From NCBI GenBank assembly GCA_905479615.1, contig CAJQNH010000028.1, positions 1 through 11,057 of the forward strand: DNA of 11,057 nucleotides, written 5' to 3'. The notes beneath the pieces were generated by a model. The model made no database searches, was not told where the DNA came from, and saw only the letters and a list, made by a program, of their open reading frames with translations. Shown here piece by piece: positions 1 through 5,980 of this stretch (positions within the stretch are counted from its first letter, which is position 1; each line of letters starts with the position of its first letter). Source of the stretch: an uncultured Eudoraea sp. (GTDB taxonomy: Bacteria; Bacteroidota; Bacteroidia; Flavobacteriales; Flavobacteriaceae). Made by a program: the position numbers and the translations under genes.

Positions 1-33
1 TGCATATGGTAGTTTTGGTAATTCAAATGCCAT
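1..33 (-). CDS. Superoxide dismutase (Fe/Mn family), N-terminal 11 codons only
   Basis: Reading the minus strand from an ATG at 33-31 gives MAFELPKLPYA before the window ends. This is the characteristic beginning of cytoplasmic Fe/Mn superoxide dismutases (compare the FELPxLPYA start of E. coli SodB), which convert superoxide to peroxide and oxygen. No metal ligand lies inside the window, so iron and manganese forms cannot be told apart. The gene is divergent from addA, with about 118 bases between the two start codons. The identification rests on an 11-residue match to a well-conserved family start. It is confident for the family but cannot show that the gene is intact. Confidence 0.8.
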   Translation of the reverse strand, partial: MAFELPKLPYA

Positions 34-59
34 TTCTAAACGTTTTAAGTTAATAATTA

Positions 60-78
60 GAGTCACTCAAAGTTACTC
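60..78. repeat. Short inverted repeat overlapping the candidate sod -7 element
   Basis: Arms GAGTCACT (60-67) and AGTTACTC (71-78) are inverted copies matching at 7 of 8 positions around a 3-base spacer. The repeat covers the candidate -7 element of the superoxide dismutase gene. This is the geometry expected of an operator for a dimeric repressor. It could also be chance in AT-rich DNA, and no regulator is known from the sequence. Confidence 0.35.
68..75 (-). promoter_or_regulatory. Candidate -7 element for the superoxide dismutase gene
   Basis: The minus strand reads TAACTTTG, a full match to the Bacteroidota -7 consensus TAnnTTTG. A start site about 7 bases downstream would leave a leader of roughly 28 bases before the ATG at 33. 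I see no TTTG or TTG -33 element at the usual 19-21 base spacing, so the promoter would be half-matched or activator-dependent. An inverted repeat (60-78) overlaps the element. Confidence 0.35.
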
Positions 79-105
79 TATTTAACATATATATTGGCCT
101 AATTA

Positions 106-139
106 TTTGTTAAGAACTCTTTAAGATTACGTAATTTGC
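106..139 (+). promoter_or_regulatory. Weak candidate promoter for addA
   Basis: TTTG at 106-109 is followed, after 22 bases, by TAATTTGC at 132-139, which matches the Bacteroidota -7 consensus TAnnTTTG at 6 of 8 positions. A start site near 145 would give a leader of only a few bases before the GTG at 152. Both the match and the spacing are imperfect, so this is a tentative call. Confidence 0.25.
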
Positions 140-151
140 AATAAAAAATTA

Positions 152-3100
152 GTGCAGAGCAGCTCGTTTAATATCTACAATGCTTCCGCCGGATCAGGGA
201 AAACCTTTAAGCTGGTGCAGGAATATCTAAAAATTGCACTTTCGACAGAAAATTCGATTGTTTTTAATCAAATCCTAGCTATCACTTTTACCAATAAGGC
301 TGCTAATGAGATGAAAAGTCGCATTCTAAATAGTCTATTCGAATTTGGTCATCCTAAAAACCCTGTTAACCCTTCCGACTTATTTCAATTATTAGCAAAG
401 GATTTAAATATTGAAGATGATCATTTGCAAAAAAGAGCCAAAATCACTTTAAAGCAAATCCTGCATAATTATGCTTTTTTTGATATTTCGACCATCGATA
501 AATTTACACACCGACTTATTAGAACCTTTGCTAAAGACCTTAAAATTCCACAGAATTTTGAAGTTGTATTAAATACAGACCTATTATTAGAGGAAGGAAT
601 TGACCGTTTAATAAATAAAGCCGGAACGGATAAGGTGCTTACAAAAGTTCTGATCGACTTTGCTTTGGAAAAAATTAAGGACGACAAAAGCTGGGATATA
701 GCATATGACCTTACAAAAATGGGTAAATTGTTATTTGAGGAAAATCAATCTTATCATCTTGACCTTCTAAAAAACAAAAGCCCTCAGGATTTTTTAGTCC
801 TGAAAGAATTAATTCATAAAAAAATCACCCTTATAGAGGATGAAGTTAATGACCTTGCAAAGCAGGCTTTAGAAACAATATCCCAATCCGGTATTGGTTT
901 GGAAGTATTTCCAAGAAAAACGCTTCCCAACCATTTTACTAAAATTTGTGATTCTGAATTTAATCCTGCTAAGCTTTACAACAACCAATTAGAAAATAAT
1001 TTACAGGAAGGTAAAATTTTTAAATCAGGATTTCAAGCTCCCAATCCTGAATTGGTATTCGCCCTTCAAAAATATTTTTTAGAAATTAAAAAAGGGATAT
1101 ATCATAGGGCTTTTTTAAGAAATTCCTATTTAAATATTGTGCCGTTAACTGTTTTAAATGCAATACACCAGGAAATTAAAACTATTGAGTCTGAACGGGA
1201 TCAGATTCCAATATCCTCATTTAATAAGATTATATCAGATGAAATACGGAACCAACCCGCTCCATACATTTATGAACGATTGGGCGAAAAATATCGTCAT
1301 TACTTTATTGATGAATTTCAGGATACTTCACAAATGCAATGGGAGAATCTCGTTCCATTAATAAGTAATGCCCTAGAAAGTCAGGATGAGCAAGGAAATA
1401 TGGGAACTCTATTGTTGGTTGGAGATGTTAAACAAGCAATATATAGGTGGCGTGGTGGACGGGCCGAACAATTTTTGAACCTGATTAACAAAGAAACAAA
1501 TCCTTTTGTTGTAGAACCGCATATTAGCTCACTAGAAAAAAATTACCGAAGCCGGGAGGAAGTCATAAAATTTAATAATACCTTTTTTACCGTTACCAGC
1601 CCATTCCTTGCCAGTCCGCAATATAATTTACTTTTTACCGATGGAAATAAACAAGATTTTAATAAAAAAACAGGTGGATATGTAGATTTGAATTTTATTA
1701 AAATGCCTAAGGAGAATAAGGACTTAGAGTATTGCAATGAGGTCTTGAGATCAATCAAAGACGCATGCGCGGACAATTACAATTATGCTGATATCTGCAT
1801 TCTCACAAGAAAACGAAAGCATGGTATTATTTTAGCCGATTTTCTTATAGAACAAAATATTCCAATAATTTCTTCTGAGACACTCTTGCTTAAGAATAAT
1901 CCCAAAGTCAATTTTTTAGTCAATTTATTAAAGCATATTAACGCACCCGAGGATTCAGAAATTTGCTATGAAATATTATATTTTCTTTCAACAAACAGAG
2001 AAAACAAACATGAGTTTATCTATAAACATTTAAACAATTTGCTTTCTGCGCTAAATGAAGCTTACGACTTTAATATTGACAAAATAAAATATAACTCCTT
2101 AAGTGATGGCCTGGAATACGCAATAAACCAATTCAAGTTAGTTGAGCATTCAGATGCCTACCTTACTTTTTTTATGGATGAGGTCATTGATTCTGAACAA
2201 AAGGACGATGCCAGTATTGATTCATTTTTAGACCATTGGGAAAAGAATAAGGAGAGGCTCAGTATTGTAGCTCCAGAAAATTTAAATGCAGTACAGATAA
2301 TGACGATACACAAAGCAAAGGGATTAGAATTTCCAATTGTTATTTACCCATTTGCAAACACTAAGATTTATGACGAATTAGAACCAAAATTGTGGTTGCC
2401 TGCTGAGGATTTTGGAGAATTTAAAGAAGTACTAATAAATAAGAAATCAGAGGTGTTACATTATGGCGAAGCAGCCAAAACAATTTATGAAGAAGAACAG
2501 CACAAACTGGAGCTGGATGCATTTAACATTCTATATGTAGCACTTACGCGAGCAGTGGACAGGCTCGTTATAATAACAGAAATGCTTCTTAATGCCAAGA
2601 ATGAATTTAAATTGGATAACTACTCAGGATTATTTATTCATTTTTTAATTAGTCAAGGAATTTGGGATCCAAACAAAACCAGATATTCCTTTGGATCAGC
2701 TGAATCAAAGAAGCAAGAAATTGCGCTCCCTAAAGCACAACCGCATATTCCATTTATATGTACTCAAAAAAATACTGCCAATTTCAATATTATTACTCAG
2801 TCTGGCAGTCTTTGGGACAGCAAAAGAGAAGAGGCTATTAAAAAAGGTAATATAATCCACTATACTATGGGACTTATTAAAACCGAGAACGATATTGACC
2901 CCGCAATTGCATACATGATCAGAAAAGGAGATCTTAAAGTTGAAGAAGGGGCTCAGCTAAAGGAAAAAGTGCAGCAAATCATTTGGCACCCTAAATTAAA
3001 ATCATTCTTCACCTCAGAAAATAGTATTAAGAATGAAAGTGAAATTATAACGGAAAATGCTCTAATTTTACGACCAGATCGTATGGTTTTTAATAATCAC

Positions 3101-3259
3101 AGGGTAACAATAATTGATTATAAAACCGGGAAAAAAGCTCAAAAATATTATGAACAATTATGCACCTATGCCGATGCCCTGAAGACCATGGGATATATTG
3201 TTGAAAATAAAATAATAGTCTATATTGATAAAAAAATTACTCCAGAATTCATTAACTAG
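152..3259 (+). CDS. addA: AddA-like UvrD/RecB-family helicase-nuclease
   Basis: This is an ATP-dependent superfamily 1 DNA helicase fused to a RecB-type nuclease, expected to resect double-strand breaks for RecA with the AddB-like protein encoded at 5981-8731. Helicase motifs run in order: Walker A ASAGSGKT (residues 11-18), motif Ia around 41-58, Walker B IDEFQD (386-391), motif III GDVKQAIYRWRGG (424-436), motif V TIHKAKGLEFP (718-728) and motif VI YVALTRAVDR (795-804). The C-terminal PD-(D/E)XK nuclease keeps H903, D976, D989 and K991 (IIDYKTG) and the QLCTY motif (Q1002, Y1006). D976/D989/K991 have the same spacing as the RecB active site. At 1,035 residues it is shorter than Bacillus AddA (about 1,230). 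The start is GTG without a Shine-Dalgarno sequence; the next upstream in-frame stop is at 122-124, and the Walker A loop sits 10 residues from this start, as expected. The kbl start follows after 2 bases. The symbol is given by architecture and by the AddB partner; a generic UvrD/RecB-like name would also be acceptable. Confidence 0.9.
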   Translation: MQSSSFNIYNASAGSGKTFKLVQEYLKIALSTENSIVFNQILAITFTNKAANEMKSRILNSLFEFGHPKNPVNPSDLFQLLAKDLNIEDDHLQKRAKITLKQILHNYAFFDISTIDKFTHRLIRTFAKDLKIPQNFEVVLNTDLLLEEGIDRLINKAGTDKVLTKVLIDFALEKIKDDKSWDIAYDLTKMGKLLFEENQSYHLDLLKNKSPQDFLVLKELIHKKITLIEDEVNDLAKQALETISQSGIGLEVFPRKTLPNHFTKICDSEFNPAKLYNNQLENNLQEGKIFKSGFQAPNPELVFALQKYFLEIKKGIYHRAFLRNSYLNIVPLTVLNAIHQEIKTIESERDQIPISSFNKIISDEIRNQPAPYIYERLGEKYRHYFIDEFQDTSQMQWENLVPLISNALESQDEQGNMGTLLLVGDVKQAIYRWRGGRAEQFLNLINKETNPFVVEPHISSLEKNYRSREEVIKFNNTFFTVTSPFLASPQYNLLFTDGNKQDFNKKTGGYVDLNFIKMPKENKDLEYCNEVLRSIKDACADNYNYADICILTRKRKHGIILADFLIEQNIPIISSETLLLKNNPKVNFLVNLLKHINAPEDSEICYEILYFLSTNRENKHEFIYKHLNNLLSALNEAYDFNIDKIKYNSLSDGLEYAINQFKLVEHSDAYLTFFMDEVIDSEQKDDASIDSFLDHWEKNKERLSIVAPENLNAVQIMTIHKAKGLEFPIVIYPFANTKIYDELEPKLWLPAEDFGEFKEVLINKKSEVLHYGEAAKTIYEEEQHKLELDAFNILYVALTRAVDRLVIITEMLLNAKNEFKLDNYSGLFIHFLISQGIWDPNKTRYSFGSAESKKQEIALPKAQPHIPFICTQKNTANFNIITQSGSLWDSKREEAIKKGNIIHYTMGLIKTENDIDPAIAYMIRKGDLKVEEGAQLKEKVQQIIWHPKLKSFFTSENSIKNESEIITENALILRPDRMVFNNHRVTIIDYKTGKKAQKYYEQLCTYADALKTMGYIVENKIIVYIDKKITPEFIN

Positions 3260-3261
3260 TT

Positions 3262-4455
3262 ATGTACGGAAAAATCAAAGAATATTTAAGGGAAGAACTT
3301 AGTGACATAAAAGAAGCAGGGCTTTATAAAGAAGAGCGCATAATTACTTCTGCTCAAGGTGCGGTAATCAGAGTTTCAGGCGGACAAGAAGTTATTAATT
3401 TTTGCGCAAACAATTATTTAGGTTTATCTGCTCATCCCGAAGTAATAAAGGCCGCTAAAGAGACCCTTGATACCCATGGCTTTGGAATGTCTTCAGTACG
3501 TTTTATTTGTGGTACCCAGGATATTCATAAGGAACTGGAAGATAGAATTGCTAAATTCTATGGTACAGAAGACACCATACTATATGCCGCAGCTTTTGAT
3601 GCCAATGGTGGTGTATTTGAACCGCTTTTATCAGCAGAAGACGCAATTATATCAGATGCCCTAAATCATGCGTCTATTATTGACGGTGTTAGGTTATGTA
3701 AGGCCAAGAGATATAGGTACGCCAATAGTGATATGGCTGATCTGGAGACTAAATTAATTCAGGCGAATAAAGATAAGGCCCGATTTAAAATAATTGTTAC
3801 AGACGGCGTATTCTCTATGGATGGATTATTGGCACCCTTAGATAAGATTTGTGATCTGGCAGAAAAATATGATGCCATGGTAATGATAGATGAATGCCAT
3901 GCAACCGGATTTATAGGGGAAACAGGTAGAGGTACGTTAGAGGAAAAAGGGGTAATGAACAGGATAGACATTATTACCGGAACACTTGGTAAAGCTTTAG
4001 GTGGCGCAATGGGCGGTTATACAACCGGTAAAAAAGAGATTATTGATATGTTAAGGCAAAGATCCCGGCCATATTTATTTTCAAATTCACTTGCCCCGGC
4101 AATCGTTGGAGCTTCTATTAAAGTATTTGAAATGCTTGAATCGGATACCTCCTTGAGAGATAAACTGGAAAAAAACACAAAATACTTTAAAAAAGCCATG
4201 CAAAAAGCAGGGTTTGATATTATTGATGGGGAATCAGCAATAGTGCCCGTAATGCTCTATGATGCAAAATTATCACAAAGAATGGCAGAAATGTTACTCG
4301 ATAATGGTATTTATGTTATTGGCTTCTTTTATCCGGTAGTTCCCAAGGATAAGGCGAGAATACGGGTGCAATTGTCTGCCGCTCACGAAATTGAGCATTT
4401 AGACAAGGCCATCAATGCTTTTATAAAGGTAGGTAAAGTGTTAAAAATTATTTGA
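3262..4455 (+). CDS. kbl: Glycine C-acetyltransferase (2-amino-3-ketobutyrate CoA ligase)
   Basis: This PLP enzyme of the alpha-oxoamine synthase family interconverts glycine plus acetyl-CoA and 2-amino-3-ketobutyrate plus CoA, the second step of threonine breakdown after threonine dehydrogenase. It is 397 residues long, against 398 in E. coli Kbl, and is collinear with it. Shared blocks include FCANNYLGL, SDALNHASIIDGVRLCKAKR, TDGVFSMDG, RQRSRPYLFSNSLAPAIV and GFFYPVVPK. The PLP-binding lysine is K244 in GTLGKALGG, and D210 and H213 of the DECHA motif hold the cofactor ring. BioF, HemA or serine palmitoyltransferase are less likely because the Kbl-specific segments match throughout. ATG is 2 bases after the addA stop with no ribosome-binding site of its own, so translation is probably coupled to addA. 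No tdh gene is in the window. No clear terminator follows, so transcription may continue into ompA. Confidence 0.96.
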   Translation: MYGKIKEYLREELSDIKEAGLYKEERIITSAQGAVIRVSGGQEVINFCANNYLGLSAHPEVIKAAKETLDTHGFGMSSVRFICGTQDIHKELEDRIAKFYGTEDTILYAAAFDANGGVFEPLLSAEDAIISDALNHASIIDGVRLCKAKRYRYANSDMADLETKLIQANKDKARFKIIVTDGVFSMDGLLAPLDKICDLAEKYDAMVMIDECHATGFIGETGRGTLEEKGVMNRIDIITGTLGKALGGAMGGYTTGKKEIIDMLRQRSRPYLFSNSLAPAIVGASIKVFEMLESDTSLRDKLEKNTKYFKKAMQKAGFDIIDGESAIVPVMLYDAKLSQRMAEMLLDNGIYVIGFFYPVVPKDKARIRVQLSAAHEIEHLDKAINAFIKVGKVLKII

Positions 4456-4502
4456 ATCCTGGTTTTAACGTGAAAAAGCATTAAAAAAAATAGGAAATTG
4501 AT

Positions 4503-4533
4503 TTTGTTAATAATTCTTAACAACTTACATTTG
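4503..4533 (+). promoter_or_regulatory. Bacteroidota-type promoter for the OmpA-family gene
   Basis: TTTG (4503-4506), a 19-base spacer and TACATTTG (4526-4533) together match the -33/-7 consensus TTTG-N19-TAnnTTTG at every defined position. Transcription would start near 4540, giving an A-rich leader of about 29 bases before the ATG at 4569. This is the best promoter match in the window and fits the high expression usual for major OmpA-type proteins. Confidence 0.75.
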
Positions 4534-4568
4534 CACCTAAATAAACACTTAAACTTAAAATTTTGAAC

Positions 4569-5915
4569 ATGAAACAGCTTAGTAGATTATTGCTCGTTGG
4601 CCTTTTAATAATAGGGTTTAACAGCATACAGGCACAGAGTGAAGATAATCCTTGGCAAATTGGTTTTGGAGTTAACGCAGTTGACTTTTATCCAGTAGGT
4701 AAAGTAGGAGGATTCGGAAATGAATTCTTCAATGCCAATGATCATTGGAACATCTTGCCGTCCATTTCTTATGTTGGAATTACACGCCATATTGGTAATG
4801 GCATCTCCATTGGCGCTAGAGGTTCTTTAAACCGAATTAGGAAATTTGGCGACACTAGAGTTGACGACTTCTCTTATTATGGAATAGATGGAACTATAAA
4901 ATACAACTTTATAGAAAACACCACTATTGATCCCTTCGTTGAAATTGGAGGTGGTTATACCTGGGTTGCGGATATTGGAGCCGGTACTCTTAACGGAGGA
5001 ATTGGTGCTAATATTTGGTTTAACGATAATATTGGTTTAACCATTCAAACGCAGTATAAGCACTCCTTTGAGGATTACTTAACCCCGCACTTCCAGCACA
5101 TGGCAGGTATTTCGGTAAGATTTGGTGGTTCTGATACAGACAAAGACGGAATTTATGACAAAGATGATGCTTGTCCAGAAGTACCAGGTTTAGTGGAATT
5201 TAATGGTTGTCCTGATACTGACGGTGATGGTATTGAAGACAGCAAAGATAGATGTCCAAATGAAGCTGGTCCTAAAGAACTTAATGGTTGTCCTGATTCT
5301 GACGGTGATGGTATTGCTGATATAGATGATGCTTGTCCAAATGAAGCAGGCTTAGCTGCTCTATCAGGTTGTCCTGATGCTGATGGCGATGGTATTGCTG
5401 ATAAAGATGACCAGTGTCCTAACGAAGCAGGTCCTGCTGAAAATAATGGATGCCCATGGCCAGACAGAGACGGTGATGGTGTATTTGACAAAGATGATCT
5501 ATGTCCAGACCTAGTAGGGACTGTTGCAAACCAAGGTTGTCCTGAAGTTACTGAAGCTGTTCGTAAAACATTAAACGATTATGCTAAGACTATTTTATTT
5601 GATACTGGTAAAGCATCAATAAAAGATCGCTCTGCAGAAGTATTAAATAATATTGTAGCTATCTTAAATGAATATTCTTGGGCCAGGTTTACTATAGACG
5701 GGCATACCGATAGTACTGGTAGTGAAACATTAAACCAAAAGCTTTCTGAAGAAAGAGCCTATTCAGTTATGAACTACTTAATTGAAAACGGGGTTGCTTC
5801 CAACAGATTAGAAGCTACAGGTTATGGTGAGTCCAAACCATTAGCAGACAACGGTACGGCTTCCGGTAGGAAAACGAATCGTAGGGTTGAAGTTAATTTG
5901 ATTCCTCGAAATTAA
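4569..5915 (+). CDS. OmpA-family outer-membrane protein with thrombospondin type 3 repeats
   Basis: This is a predicted outer-membrane protein that anchors the membrane to peptidoglycan, of the OprF/OmpA type common in flavobacteria. A signal peptide (residues 1-22, hydrophobic LLLVGLLIIGF core, IQA then Q) leads to an N-terminal beta-barrel region (about 27-185) rich in alternating aromatic and glycine strands. Five Asp-rich, Cys-containing thrombospondin type 3 calcium-binding repeats follow (189-325). The C-terminal OmpA domain (about 335-448) has FDTGKASI, GHTDSTG and LSEERA; D381 and R396 occupy the positions known to bind diaminopimelate in this family. I start at ATG 4569 rather than the in-frame TTG at 4563, because ATG gives a standard signal peptide. 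A consensus promoter precedes the gene and an intrinsic terminator ends it, so it can be its own transcription unit although it lies between kbl and addB. Confidence 0.93.
   Translation: MKQLSRLLLVGLLIIGFNSIQAQSEDNPWQIGFGVNAVDFYPVGKVGGFGNEFFNANDHWNILPSISYVGITRHIGNGISIGARGSLNRIRKFGDTRVDDFSYYGIDGTIKYNFIENTTIDPFVEIGGGYTWVADIGAGTLNGGIGANIWFNDNIGLTIQTQYKHSFEDYLTPHFQHMAGISVRFGGSDTDKDGIYDKDDACPEVPGLVEFNGCPDTDGDGIEDSKDRCPNEAGPKELNGCPDSDGDGIADIDDACPNEAGLAALSGCPDADGDGIADKDDQCPNEAGPAENNGCPWPDRDGDGVFDKDDLCPDLVGTVANQGCPEVTEAVRKTLNDYAKTILFDTGKASIKDRSAEVLNNIVAILNEYSWARFTIDGHTDSTGSETLNQKLSEERAYSVMNYLIENGVASNRLEATGYGESKPLADNGTASGRKTNRRVEVNLIPRN
5133..5543 (+). repeat. Five thrombospondin type 3 repeat units within the OmpA-family gene
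   Basis: Four units of 27 residues (81 bases) and a fifth of 29 residues follow the pattern D-x-D-x-D-G-I-x-D-x-x-D-x-C-P, then about 9 residues, then G-C-P. The fifth unit has an inserted WP and reads PDRDGDG at its head. Units 2 to 4 are also close at the DNA level; the stretch encoding CPD-DGDGI recurs nearly unchanged. The aspartates form calcium-binding loops in this family, and the two cysteines per unit can pair to rigidify the linker between barrel and peptidoglycan-binding domain. Near-identical DNA units could allow copy-number change by slippage or recombination. Confidence 0.9.
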
Positions 5916-5940
5916 GGGTATAGAAACCTAATATATTAGA

Positions 5941-5970
5941 AAAAAGCTCCGCAAGTGCGGGGCTTTTTTT
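5941..5970 (+). terminator. Intrinsic terminator after the OmpA-family gene
   Basis: A 12-bp stem AAAAAGCTCCGC / GCGGGGCTTTTT, with one G-T wobble and an AAGT loop, ends in a run of seven T. It lies 25 bases after the ompA stop and ends 10 bases before the addB start codon. Because the stem is flanked by A and T runs it could also act on the other strand, but no minus-strand gene reads into it here. Confidence 0.9.
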
Positions 5971-5980
5971 ATTTTTAAAA

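Noticed and set aside
3262..4455. Serine palmitoyltransferase, since Bacteroidota make sphingolipids or sulfonolipids
   Set aside because: The whole length matches Kbl, including the Kbl-type RQRSRPYLFSNSLAPAIV segment and the same PLP lysine number, so another alpha-oxoamine synthase is unlikely.
4563..4568. Upstream TTG start for the OmpA-family protein
   Set aside because: It adds only two residues before a normal ATG-led signal peptide; ATG at 4569 is the simpler start.
5153..5491. Minus-strand open frame of 112 codons inside the OmpA gene
   Set aside because: It is an antisense reading of the thrombospondin repeats; its repetitive Ser/Pro composition comes directly from the Asp-Gly codons on the other strand.
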